NCBI RefSeq assembly: GCF_023197165.1
Contig: NZ_JALPRD010000003.1
Location: 372,001 to 436,000 of the forward strand
Direction of reading: 5' to 3'
DNA: 64,000 nt
DNA from: Sphingopyxis sp. MSC1_008
GTDB lineage: Bacteria; Pseudomonadota; Alphaproteobacteria; Sphingomonadales; Sphingomonadaceae
This document shows positions 43,525 to 51,420 of this stretch, in pieces. The notes below the pieces were generated by a model. The model did no database searches. It saw only the letters and a program-made list of their open reading frames with translations, and was not told where the DNA came from. Position 1 is the stretch's first letter; each line of letters begins with the position of its first letter. The translations under genes and the position numbers were made by a program.

Positions 43525-44649
43525 ATGAGCGGGGACATCGAAGGCATCGGGGCGGCGGTGACCGCCGGTTTGGCGGGGCATGCGGTCGAGCCGCGGCATG
43601 GGGGCACCGGCGCGGCGCATGCCGGCGCGCGCTGCCTGAACTGCGGGACCAGCCTTACCGGCTCGCATTGCCATTATTGCGGGCAGCGTGCCGACGTGCA
43701 CCGCAGCTTTGGTGCGATCGGGCACGATCTGGTCCACGCGATCTTCCATTTCGAGGGCAAGATCTGGAACACGCTGCCGCTGCTCAGCTGGCGGCCGGGC
43801 GATTTGACGCGGCGCTATATCCATGGCGAACGCGCGCGTTTCATTTCGCCGCTCGCGCTGTTCCTGTTCGCGGTTTTCCTGACCTATGCGGTGCTCGCCA
43901 TCGTCGGCAGCGGCGGCGGGGTCGGCGAGGGGATTGCCAAGGCGGCGGCCGAGCAGACGCGCTCGAACGCGCTCAAGGAAAGTTTCGAGGAGGAGGTCAA
44001 GCGGGTCGACGCAAGTCTCGCGGCCAAGGATCTGAAGGCCGCCGACCGCCGCCTGCTCGAGGAGGAGCGCGACACGCTTCAAAAGAGCGCCGACTATCTC
44101 GGCGTCGCGCGCCGGATGAGCAAGGAAGAGCGCGAAAAAGGACCTCCCGTGCTGGAGAATCCGGTCGATCAGATGGCGACCAGTGCCGACTTTCTCTCGC
44201 GTACCAAGGTCGACACAGGGGTTCCCTTCATCGACCATGGTCTGCAAAAAGCGATCGCGAACCCCGCGCTCATATTCTACAAATTGCAGGCGAACGCGTA
44301 TAAATTCGCATGGGCGCTGATCCCGCTTTCGCTGCCCTTCATGTGGCTGCTCTTTCCGTTCAGCCGCCGCTTTCACACTTACGATCATTTCGTTTTCGTC
44401 ACTTACTCGATCAGCTTTATGCTGCTGTTGTTCGTTGTCGTCCGCCTGCTCAACCTGACGATATTCGGCGATGTCGCCACGGCGTTCGCGATGCTCTATG
44501 TGCCCTTTCACATGTATCGCCAGCTGCGCGGCGCCTATCGCTCGTCGCGGTTCGGGGCCCTCGTTCGCGCGACCTTGCTTCTCTTTTTCAGCCTGTATGC
44601 GGTCGTCATGTTCATGCTGCTGCTGCTCGCGCTCGGGGTGATGGGTTAA
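43525..44649 (+). CDS. DUF3667 membrane protein with zinc ribbon
   Basis: The 374-residue protein starts with a disordered segment, then a zinc ribbon CLNCGTSLTGSHCHYCGQ, and the DUF3667 membrane domain (LLSWRPGDLTRRYIHGERAR, followed by a helix ISPLALFLFAVFLTYAVLAI). About 120 charged helical residues (coiled-coil-like) are inserted before four further membrane helices. The function is unknown. It is transcribed divergently from proA. ATG at 43525 follows GCAGGGCGCC. Confidence 0.88.
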   Translation: MSGDIEGIGAAVTAGLAGHAVEPRHGGTGAAHAGARCLNCGTSLTGSHCHYCGQRADVHRSFGAIGHDLVHAIFHFEGKIWNTLPLLSWRPGDLTRRYIHGERARFISPLALFLFAVFLTYAVLAIVGSGGGVGEGIAKAAAEQTRSNALKESFEEEVKRVDASLAAKDLKAADRRLLEEERDTLQKSADYLGVARRMSKEEREKGPPVLENPVDQMATSADFLSRTKVDTGVPFIDHGLQKAIANPALIFYKLQANAYKFAWALIPLSLPFMWLLFPFSRRFHTYDHFVFVTYSISFMLLLFVVVRLLNLTIFGDVATAFAMLYVPFHMYRQLRGAYRSSRFGALVRATLLLFFSLYAVVMFMLLLLALGVMG

Positions 44650-44718
44650 GGTCCGCCCTGGCACCCGAATCGTCACAAAGGCGGGGCAAAGACCCGGCCA
44701 AAGAGGAGGAGATTCGCG

Positions 44719-46350
44719 ATGCATCATCATTGGGGCGAGATCGACCGGCGTCATCTGATCAAGCTGGGCACCGTCGGGCTAGCGGCGCTGTCGTTGCCGG
44801 GTGCAGCGCGCGCGATGATGGCGCAGGGTTTCACCCATGGCGTCGCGAGCGGCGAACCGGCGCCCCATTCGGTGCTGCTGTGGACACGCTATGCCGCGGC
44901 AAACGACGCGGCGCTGACCGCCGAATTGTCGGAAACCGAGGATTTCTCCAAGGTCGTCGCGGGCGGCAGCGTCGTCGCGGCGGGCGAGCGCGATCATACC
45001 GCAAAACTGGTCGTCGACGGGCTGAAACCCGGCCGCTGGTATCATTATCGCTTCATCGCCCCCGATGGCACCCGGTCGGTGACCGGCCGCACGCGCACCT
45101 TGCCGCAGGGGGCGACCAAGGCGTTCAATCTCGCGCTCTTTTCCTGCTCGAACATGCCGTTCGGCTGGTTCAATGCCTATGGCCATGCCGCGGCGCGCGG
45201 CGACATTGACCTCGTCGCGCATGTCGGCGACTATCTCTACGAATATAAGACTGGCGACTATCCCTCGGCGAAGCAGGCGTTGCCGGGGCGTGAGATCCAG
45301 CCCGCGCACGAGATCGTCGCGCTCGCCGACTATCGCCTGCGCTATGCCGCCTATCGCGCCGATCCCGACCTGCAAAAGCTGCACCAGCTGTTTCCGATGA
45401 TCGCCCAGTGGGACGATCATGAATTTGCGAACGACGTGTGGAAGGGCGGCGCCGAAAATCACAATGAGGGCGAAGGCGACTGGGCGGCGCGCATGGCGGC
45501 CGCCGAACGCGCCTATCGCGAATGGATGCCCGTCGCCGACAAGCGCTGGCGCCAATATCAGGTCGGCGACCTCGCGACGATCTTCCTTCCCGAAACGCGC
45601 GTGACGGCGCGCGACCGCCCGTTCGACATCGACGAGATCATTGCCGGCGGAGGTGATTCGGCGGCGACGCTCAAGCAGTTCGCCGAAACCGCCTATCGCG
45701 ACCCGGCGCGCCAGATGATGGGCGCGGAACAGGAGAAATGGCTGTTCGATGGCTTCGCTTCCTCGACCAGGGCGGGCACGCGCTGGCAAGTTTGCGCGCA
45801 GCAGGTGGTGATGGGCACGATCCTTACCCCGCCCGAAACGCGGGACTGGTTCGGCGGCGAACAGCCCGACTATGTCCGCCGCCGCGTCGAGGCGGGCCAA
45901 CTCGCGGCGAAGGCAGGGCTGCCGCTCAATCTTGACGCGTGGGACGGCTATCCCGCCGCGCGTAGCCGCCTGCTAGCCGCGGCGCAGCGCGCCGATGCCG
46001 ACCTCGTCACGCTGGCTGGCGATACGCACAATGCCTGGGCGCTGAACCTTGCCGAAGACGGCCGGCCGGCGGGGATCGAGATCGCGGGGCAGAGCGTCAC
46101 GTCGCCGGGGTATGAAAGCTATGTCAGGGGTGTCACCGACGAGACGCGCGTCGCGGCGCTGCGCCGTTCGTCGCCCCAGCTCCAATGGGCGAACACCGCC
46201 GACCGCGGCTATGTGACGGTGCAGCTTACACCCGAGCGGGTGACGGGGAACTGGCACAGCGTCGAGACGATCCGCGCGCGTTCGCTCGCGTTAAAGGGCA
46301 CGCACAGCATGACCGCCGAGCGCGGCCGGCGCGCCTATAGCGCCGCTTGA
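44719..46350 (+). CDS. phoD: PhoD-family alkaline phosphatase
   Basis: The 543-residue precursor has a twin-arginine signal (DRRHLIKLGTVGLAALSLPG), an N-terminal Fn3-like region (FTHGVASGEPAPHSVLLWTR) and the metallophosphatase core. Motifs include VAHVGDYLYEY, AQWDDHEFANDVW and LAGDTHNAWALNL. It hydrolyses phosphate mono- and diesters in the periplasm with Ca/Fe ions. AAAGAGGAGGAG precedes ATG 44719. No convincing Pho box is visible. Its end overlaps the convergent PD40 gene by 16 bp. Confidence 0.94.
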   Translation: MHHHWGEIDRRHLIKLGTVGLAALSLPGAARAMMAQGFTHGVASGEPAPHSVLLWTRYAAANDAALTAELSETEDFSKVVAGGSVVAAGERDHTAKLVVDGLKPGRWYHYRFIAPDGTRSVTGRTRTLPQGATKAFNLALFSCSNMPFGWFNAYGHAAARGDIDLVAHVGDYLYEYKTGDYPSAKQALPGREIQPAHEIVALADYRLRYAAYRADPDLQKLHQLFPMIAQWDDHEFANDVWKGGAENHNEGEGDWAARMAAAERAYREWMPVADKRWRQYQVGDLATIFLPETRVTARDRPFDIDEIIAGGGDSAATLKQFAETAYRDPARQMMGAEQEKWLFDGFASSTRAGTRWQVCAQQVVMGTILTPPETRDWFGGEQPDYVRRRVEAGQLAAKAGLPLNLDAWDGYPAARSRLLAAAQRADADLVTLAGDTHNAWALNLAEDGRPAGIEIAGQSVTSPGYESYVRGVTDETRVAALRRSSPQLQWANTADRGYVTVQLTPERVTGNWHSVETIRARSLALKGTHSMTAERGRRAYSAA

Positions 46351-47234
46351 TCGTGGCAGTCGGGCGGCCATGACCGGTCGGGGTCGGGTGCCAGGTCGAT
46401 CAGAAACATCTCGCCCGACCGTCCGCCGTGCCGCTGCGCGAACAGCAGCCGGTCGCCCTTCGGCGATAGCAGCGGACCGACCTGGAACTGATCGGAATCG
46501 GCCGGGATGCGCCCAGCCTCGATCCAGCGGTCGCCCTCGCGGCGATAGCGGTAGAGATGCGAGCGATCGCCGCGATCGGACACGGTAATCATCGTCCGCC
46601 CGTCGCGCGAAATCTCCGCCTCATACTCGTAACCGTCCCCGCTGACCGGCGGGCCGAGGTTGGCGACCGTCCATTCGCCGGGCCGGACTTCGGTCGCGAC
46701 ATAAATGTCGCCGCCGCCCGCGCTGCCCTTGCGGCTCGACCCGAAGTAGAGTCGGCCCGCGGCGTCGGTGCGCGGGAGCAACTCGGCAGCGGGCGAATTG
46801 ACGGGTTCGGGCAGGCGCTGTGGTTTGCCCCAGCCGCCGCCGGCGCGCTCGACATACCATATGTCAAAATCCTCGGCGTCAGGCGCATGGCGCGACGAGA
46901 TATAATAGAGCCGCTTGCCGTCGGGGGTAACGAAAGGATCGGCCTCGATCACCGGCAGCGGCATCGCAAAGCGCGGCGGCGCGGGCTTGCCCCATGCGCC
47001 ATTCTCGCATTGCGACTGCATCAGCCGATAGCTCTGAAAATCCTTGTCGGCCGCGAGGTAGACCATCGTCCGCCCGTCGGGCGTGAAGGTCGGCGAGGAT
47101 TCATAGCCCGGCCCCGAGATGGCGGCGGGAGTCCACAGCTTTGCGCTCCCCGGCACCGGCGCATCCGCTGCCGCGGTGCATCCCGCAAACATGGCGAGAG
47201 AGAGGAGCGCTGGCGCGCGGTTGGCAAACGTCAT
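46335..47234 (-). CDS. TolB-like/PD40 propeller lipoprotein
   Basis: The 299-residue protein starts with a lipoprotein signal (MTFANRAPALLSLAMFAGCT; Cys19). It has WD40-like PD40 blades such as SSPTFTPDGRTMVYLAADKD, ADPFVTPDGKRLYYISSRHA and YEAEISRDGRTMITVSDRGD. Such lipoproteins act as scaffolds in the periplasm or outer membrane. ATG at 47234 is chosen because the longer reading overlaps the divergent Lrp gene. An AGAAAGTCC-type site precedes it. Confidence 0.85.
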   Translation of the reverse strand: MTFANRAPALLSLAMFAGCTAAADAPVPGSAKLWTPAAISGPGYESSPTFTPDGRTMVYLAADKDFQSYRLMQSQCENGAWGKPAPPRFAMPLPVIEADPFVTPDGKRLYYISSRHAPDAEDFDIWYVERAGGGWGKPQRLPEPVNSPAAELLPRTDAAGRLYFGSSRKGSAGGGDIYVATEVRPGEWTVANLGPPVSGDGYEYEAEISRDGRTMITVSDRGDRSHLYRYRREGDRWIEAGRIPADSDQFQVGPLLSPKGDRLLFAQRHGGRSGEMFLIDLAPDPDRSWPPDCHDQAAL

Positions 47235-47350
47235 GGACTTTCTCTCCGGCAAGACGCTAGCAGAAGCGCGGTGAATTTTGCCGGACCCGGGACGCTTGGC
47301 CAGCGTCCGATCGGCGGTGGCGGCGCCGAAAGGGCGGCGGGGGAGACGAT

Positions 47351-47767
47351 ATGGACGCGATCGACCGGCAAATCGTGGCGATGCTGCGCGGCAACGCCCG
47401 CCTGCCGTTAAAGACGATCGCCGCGACCGTCGGCCTCGCGCGCAGTTCGGTGCGCGAGCGATTGTCGAAGCTGGAGGCGGCGGGGACGATCGGCGGCTAT
47501 CATGCGCGCATCGTCGACGAGGGCGGGATCGCGGCGATCCTGCAACTGCGGCTCGCGCGCACGCCCTCGCCCGACATCGTCGCGGCGGTAACCGGCATGG
47601 CCGAGGTCGCACGCTGCTATTCGCTCAGCGGCGAGATCGACCTGCTCGTCGAGATCGAGGCGGCCGACGCGGCGCAGCTCAACGCCGCGCGCGACCGGAT
47701 CGCACTGATCGCGGGGGTGGAGGATACGACGACCGCGTTGATTCTGAAACGCGACAAGGACCGCTAA
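47351..47767 (+). CDS. Lrp/AsnC-family transcriptional regulator
   Basis: The 138-residue protein has the N-terminal HTH MDAIDRQIVAMLRGNARLPL, KTIAATVGLARSSVRERLSK and the RAM ligand domain (GMAEVARCYSLSGEIDLLVE). It senses amino acids and binds DNA as oligomers. GGGGGAGA lies before ATG 47351. It is 116 bp from the divergent PD40 lipoprotein start and converges on a RidA gene, whose link with amino-acid metabolism is suggestive. Confidence 0.93.
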   Translation: MDAIDRQIVAMLRGNARLPLKTIAATVGLARSSVRERLSKLEAAGTIGGYHARIVDEGGIAAILQLRLARTPSPDIVAAVTGMAEVARCYSLSGEIDLLVEIEAADAAQLNAARDRIALIAGVEDTTTALILKRDKDR

Positions 47768-47776
47768 CGGGGATCG

Positions 47777-48145
47777 CTAGGCGGCGGCGATCGCCTCGAT
47801 TTCGAGCAGCCACGCCTCATCATAGATATCTGCGACGATGATCGTCAGCGCGGGCGAATGGCCGCCCAGCACTTCGTGCCGCACCCTGTAATTTACATCG
47901 CGATATTGCCGATCCGACAGGAAGACAGTGACCTTGACCAAGTTCTGCAAGGCCATCCCGCCAGCAAGAAGCTGTTTTTCGACATTGCGCCACACGAGCC
48001 GGCACTGGTCCTCGAAGTCGGTGGGCACGTTTTCGTCCTCGTCGACTGGAATCTGGCCGCTGACGAACAGCCAGCGCGTCGGCGCCTCGACAAGATGCGC
48101 CTGCGCATAGGAAACGCCGGTGGGATTGATCGCGCGACTGGGCAT
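47777..48145 (-). CDS. RidA/YjgF-family protein
   Basis: The 122-residue protein has the RidA fold with SRAINPTGVSYAQAHLVEAP, RWLFVSGQIPVDEDENVPTD, VWRNVEKQLLAGGMALQNLV and YRVRHEVLGGHSPALTIIVA. Family members deaminate reactive imines. The Arg of the catalytic pocket usually found near Arg105 is not obvious (YRVRHEVL), so imine deaminase activity is uncertain. ATG at 48145 has GAGG seven bases upstream. A start at 48250 would add a Tat-like leader but has no spacing for its ribosome-binding site. Confidence 0.85.
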   Translation of the reverse strand: MPSRAINPTGVSYAQAHLVEAPTRWLFVSGQIPVDEDENVPTDFEDQCRLVWRNVEKQLLAGGMALQNLVKVTVFLSDRQYRDVNYRVRHEVLGGHSPALTIIVADIYDEAWLLEIEAIAAA

Positions 48146-48323
48146 GGCGGGCCTCGCAATTGCAATGGGTGGGATGGTCAGGCCCGCCAACGCTCCGGCG
48201 CAGACGATGCGGCGCGAAGGGTGGACGGAAGGCGAGCCCGGAGGATTCATTCCCCTATCTAGCCGGAAGGCAAACGCCGGCTCCAGCGTCCGATGGGCGG
48301 CAGGGCCGCCGCAATGGCGGCGC

Positions 48324-48351
48324 TTGACATCCATAACTATATGGTTATGAG
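48324..48351 (+). promoter_or_regulatory. promoter with operator palindrome for ArsR-type regulator
   Basis: TTGACA (48324-48329) is followed after 16 bases by TATGAG, a -35/-10 pair. CATAAC and GTTATG (48332-48349, six-base spacer) form a perfect palindrome between them. This fits autorepression of the ArsR-type gene at 48380. Confidence 0.55.
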
Positions 48352-48379
48352 AAAATGCATAGCCAGTGAGTTATGGATT

Positions 48380-48706
48380 ATGATGCAACCCTCACCCGAT
48401 CTTCTCTTCAAGGCGCTCGCCGATCCCAGCCGGCGCGCGCTGTTCGAACGGCTTTGCCTGGACGGCGAACAAACGGTCGGCGCGCTCACCGCGGGCGCCG
48501 GCATTTCGCAGCCAGCGGTGTCGAAACATCTCGGCATCCTCAAACAGGCGGGGCTGGTGCTCGACCGGCACGAGGGCCGCCAGACGCATTACAGCGCGCA
48601 GCAACGCGCGCTCGCGCCGCTCGTCGACTGGACGGGGCGCATGAACCGCTTCTGGGAGGCGCGGTTCGACGATCTCGAAGATTTGCTAAAAAGGATGGAT
48701 CAATGA
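48380..48706 (+). CDS. ArsR-family winged-helix regulator
   Basis: The 108-residue protein shows SPDLLFKALADPSRRALFER and TAGAGISQPAVSKHLGILKQ, the ArsR/SmtB HTH, with a QTHYSA wing. There is no Cys cluster, so it is probably not metal-sensing. It forms a translationally coupled pair (ATGA) with an SRPBCC gene, a common arrangement where the regulator controls the ligand-binding partner. ATG at 48380, or the next one at 48383, is the start. A palindrome sits in the promoter. Confidence 0.9.
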   Translation: MMQPSPDLLFKALADPSRRALFERLCLDGEQTVGALTAGAGISQPAVSKHLGILKQAGLVLDRHEGRQTHYSAQQRALAPLVDWTGRMNRFWEARFDDLEDLLKRMDQ

Positions 48707-49134
48707 CCGACACCGATACCGACGTGCGCACCGTCACCGTCGAGCGCGAGATCCCGCACCCGCCCGAAAAGCTGTGGCGCGCGCTGACGCAGCAGCATCT
48801 GATCGAGGAATGGCTGATGAAGAACGACTTCGGCCTCGACCTCGGCCACCGCTTCCAGCTGCGCGGCGACTGGGGCCATGTCGACTGCGAGATCCTCGAT
48901 GTCGATCCGGGGCGGACACTGTCTTACGCTTGGAATACCACGCACGATGATCCGGCCTACGCGCTGGACAGCGTCGTGACCTTCACGCTCGAACCGACCG
49001 CGGCCGGAACGCTGTTGCGCATGGAGCAGGTCGGTTTCCGCCCCGACCAGAAGCAGGCCTTCGGCGGCGCCAAGGGCGGCTGGAAGATTCACCTCGAAAA
49101 TCTCGAGAAGGTCGTCGCGGGTCTCGACGCATAA
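48703..49134 (+). CDS. SRPBCC/AHSA1-domain protein
   Basis: The 143-residue protein shows the activator-of-Hsp90-like START fold: VTVEREIPHPPEKLWRALTQ, EEWLMKNDFGLDLGHRFQLR, YAWNTTHDDPAYALDSVVTF and FGGAKGGWKIHLENLEKVVA. These cavities bind hydrophobic ligands. It overlaps the ArsR gene by four bases and is followed after 18 bp by a small membrane protein. Confidence 0.9.
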   Translation: MTDTDTDVRTVTVEREIPHPPEKLWRALTQQHLIEEWLMKNDFGLDLGHRFQLRGDWGHVDCEILDVDPGRTLSYAWNTTHDDPAYALDSVVTFTLEPTAAGTLLRMEQVGFRPDQKQAFGGAKGGWKIHLENLEKVVAGLDA

Positions 49135-49152
49135 TCAAACAGGGAGAGCATT

Positions 49153-49368
49153 ATGAACTGGAGTCAGTGGATCCGGCAGTTTCACCGCTGGGTATCGATC
49201 CTCTTCTCGGCGATCGTGCTTGCGATTTTCGTGATGCTCGGGGCGGGGCAGGAGCCTGCCCAGTGGGTCTATTACCTGCCGCTGCCGCCGCTCTTCCTGC
49301 TGATATTCTCGGGCCTCTACATGTTCTTCCGGCCCTATTTAAGGAAGCGCGGCGGCGCGGCGGGCTGA
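49153..49368 (+). CDS. small two-helix membrane protein
   Basis: The 71-residue protein has two membrane helices (ILFSAIVLAIFVMLGA and PLPPLFLLIFSGLYMFF) between a Trp-rich start (MNWSQWIRQFHRWVS) and a basic end (RPYLRKRGGAAG). It resembles PepSY-associated or short integral membrane proteins by pattern only. GGGAGAG precedes ATG 49153. It is likely part of the ArsR-SRPBCC operon; the function is unknown. Confidence 0.75.
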   Translation: MNWSQWIRQFHRWVSILFSAIVLAIFVMLGAGQEPAQWVYYLPLPPLFLLIFSGLYMFFRPYLRKRGGAAG

Positions 49369-49372
49369 CACC

Positions 49373-50296
49373 TCAGCTGTACGGCGGCGTGTCTTCGAAC
49401 TCGGCGAACCAAGGATAGTCGTTGGCGACGCTGACGGTGAAGTTCGCGGGGCGCTTTTCGAGGAAGCTCGACACGCCCTCGGCGGCATCGGCGCTGCGCC
49501 CGCGCGCGAAGATCGCGCGGCTGTCCCAGCGGTGTGCGCTCATCGGATGCGGCGCGCCGAGCATCCGCCACAGCATATGGCGGGTGAGCGCGACCGACAC
49601 CGGTGCGCTGTGATCGGTGAGCTCGCGCGCCTTGGCGATTGCCGCATCGACCAGCTCGCCGGGCGCATGCACCGATTGCACCAGTCCCTTCGCATGCGCT
49701 TCGGCGGCGTCGATCAGGCGGCCCGAATAGCACCAGTCGACGGCATTCTGGATGCCGACGAGGCGCGGCAGGAACCAGCTCGATGCCGCCTCGGGCACAA
49801 TGCCGCGCCGCGCGAAGACAAAGCCGTAACGCGCGGTCTCGCTCGCAAGCCGCGCGTCCATCGACAGCGTCATCGTCGCGCCGATGCCGACGGCGGCGCC
49901 GTTGATTGCCCCCAGGACCGGTTTCTTGCAGTCGAAGATGCGCATCGACACGCGGCCGCCCGAATCGCGGATCAGCGGGTGCGACCAGTCGATCGTGCCG
50001 TCTTCGGCGACCGGGCTCGCCGACATGCCGTCGGGCAGGATGGCCGCCTTGTCGGTGCGCTTGTCATAATCGAAGGTCGCGGCGCCCTGACCGAGATCGG
50101 CGCCGGCGCAATAGGCGCGGTCGCCCGACCCGGTGAAGATCACCGCACGCACGCCGTCGTCGGCGTCGCACTCGTCGAGCGCAGCGACGATCTCGAGCAT
50201 CATTTCGGTGGTGAAGGCGTTCATCCGGTCGGGGCGGTGCAGCGTCAGCAGCGCGATGCCTTCGTGGCGGTCGAGGCGAATCTGGTCGAAGCTCAT
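49373..50296 (-). CDS. enoyl-CoA hydratase/isomerase family protein
   Basis: The 307-residue crotonase-fold protein shows LTLHRPDRMNAFTTEMMLEI, RAYCAGADLGQGAATFDYDK and PVLGAINGAAVGIGATMTLS with ARRGIVPEAASSWFLPRLVG. The catalytic Glu of hydratases is probably in IVPEAASSW. It acts in fatty-acid or branched-chain oxidation. AGGAGAGAG precedes ATG 50296. A LiuR-like palindrome lies 59 bp upstream, so acyl-CoA responsive control is plausible. Confidence 0.92.
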   Translation of the reverse strand: MSFDQIRLDRHEGIALLTLHRPDRMNAFTTEMMLEIVAALDECDADDGVRAVIFTGSGDRAYCAGADLGQGAATFDYDKRTDKAAILPDGMSASPVAEDGTIDWSHPLIRDSGGRVSMRIFDCKKPVLGAINGAAVGIGATMTLSMDARLASETARYGFVFARRGIVPEAASSWFLPRLVGIQNAVDWCYSGRLIDAAEAHAKGLVQSVHAPGELVDAAIAKARELTDHSAPVSVALTRHMLWRMLGAPHPMSAHRWDSRAIFARGRSADAAEGVSSFLEKRPANFTVSVANDYPWFAEFEDTPPYS

Positions 50297-50354
50297 CCAT
50301 CTCTCTCCTTGATTTGCGATCATGGTTGCAAGCGGGGGTGGGGATGGCAAGCAC

Positions 50355-50370
50355 TTTACGTAAACGTAAA
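50355..50370. promoter_or_regulatory. LiuR-like operator upstream of enoyl-CoA hydratase
   Basis: TTTACGTAAACGTAAA resembles the TTTACGTNNACGTAAA-type site described for LiuR, a MerR-family regulator of branched-chain amino acid and acyl-CoA genes. No liuR gene is in the window; binding is inferred. Confidence 0.5.
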
Positions 50371-50375
50371 TCAAA

Positions 50376-50455
50376 CGTCGCCCCCGCGAAGGCGGGGGCC
50401 GCTGGATAGGTAGGATAAGGCCGACAACGTCCCCGCCTCCGCGGGGGCGACGTGA
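50376..50455. repeat. inverted pair of GCCCCCGC..GCGGGGGC palindromes
   Basis: Two hairpins with cores CCCCCGCGAAGGCGGGGG and CCCCGCCTCCGCGGGG lie in opposite orientation with shared ACGTCG/CGACGT outer edges. They occupy the gap between the enoyl-CoA hydratase promoter and purC. Members of the same class occur at 57.7 and 58.5 kb. Confidence 0.75.
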
Positions 50456-50570
50456 CTGGTGACGCGCCCGACCTTTGCCGCTATAGGCGCCCCATCGCCC
50501 CGGCGCCGCGCCTCTGTCTGAGTCGCTTTGCCGGGGCCATTCATTTGGTTCCGACAGAAAGTTTGCGCCC

Positions 50571-51350
50571 ATGTCCCGTCGCCGCCAGATTTACGAAGGC
50601 AAAGCGAAGATCCTGTACGAGGGCCCCGAACCGGGCACGCTGATCCAGTATTTCAAGGATGATGCGACCGCGTTCAACGCCCAGAAAAAGGGCACGATCA
50701 GCGGCAAGGGCGTGCTGAACAACCGGATTTCGGAGCATGTCTTCACCCTGCTCGGCAATATCGGCGTGCCGCACCATTTCATCCGCCGCCTCAACATGCG
50801 CGAGCAGCTGATCCGTCAGGTCGAGATCGTGCCGATCGAAGTGATCGTGCGCAACGTCGCCGCGGGCACGCTGTCCAAGCGCCTCGGCATCGAGGAGGGG
50901 ACGCAGCTTCCCCGCACGCTGATCGAATATTGCTACAAGGACGACGCGCTGGGCGATCCGCTCGTCGCCGAGGAGCATATCGCCTGCTTCAACTGGTGCA
51001 GCCAGGACGAGCTTCACGACATTCAGGACATGGCGATCCGCATCAACGACTTCATGTCGGGCATGTTCGCCGCGGTCGGCATCCGCCTCGTCGACTTCAA
51101 GCTCGAGTTCGGCCGCCTTTACGAAGGTGACTTCAGCCGCATCATCCTCGCCGACGAAATCAGCCCCGACGGCTGCCGCCTGTGGGACATGACGACGAAC
51201 GAAAAGCTCGACAAGGACCGCTTCCGCCGCGACCTCGGCGGCGAAGTCGAAGCCTATCAGGAAGTCGCGCGCCGGCTCGGCCTGCTCCCCGAGGGCGGCG
51301 AGAACGCCGTGCTCGACCTCGAAAGCCACCGCAAGAAAAAGGGCAGCTGA
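50571..51350 (+). CDS. purC: phosphoribosylaminoimidazole-succinocarboxamide synthase
   Basis: The 259-residue SAICAR synthetase starts [18 protein letters not shown] and has [50 protein letters not shown] and [15 protein letters not shown]. It uses ATP and aspartate in purine synthesis. purS and purQ, the next steps' partners, lie at 59.5-60.4 kb in the same direction, interrupted here by lipoxygenase, GGDEF, M16 and iron-storage genes. The stop is followed by a hairpin. Confidence 0.97.
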   Translation: MSRRRQIYEGKAKILYEGPEPGTLIQYFKDDATAFNAQKKGTISGKGVLNNRISEHVFTLLGNIGVPHHFIRRLNMREQLIRQVEIVPIEVIVRNVAAGTLSKRLGIEEGTQLPRTLIEYCYKDDALGDPLVAEEHIACFNWCSQDELHDIQDMAIRINDFMSGMFAAVGIRLVDFKLEFGRLYEGDFSRIILADEISPDGCRLWDMTTNEKLDKDRFRRDLGGEVEAYQEVARRLGLLPEGGENAVLDLESHRKKKGS

Positions 51351-51385
51351 TCCCGGCGCACGCCGGACCAGCCCGAACGATACAG

Positions 51386-51409
51386 GAACCCCGGCTTTCG
51401 CCGGGGTTC
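51386..51409. terminator. terminator between convergent purC and lipoxygenase genes
   Basis: GAACCCCGG and CCGGGGTTC arms with a CTTTCG-type loop form a strong stem. It follows purC by 35 bp and the lipoxygenase stop by 11 bp, so it can serve both. It belongs to the same sequence class as the dispersed CCCCGG palindromes. Confidence 0.75.
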
Positions 51410-51420
51410 TCATTTGTGCG

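Noticed and set aside
44650-44718. A Pho box before phoD
   Set aside because: Only a weak single half-match is present, with no repeated CTGTCAT-type units.
48146-48250. A longer RidA with a twin-arginine-like leader
   Set aside because: The start at 48250 has its AGGGGA only about two bases away, while 48145 has a well-spaced GAGG and gives the family length.
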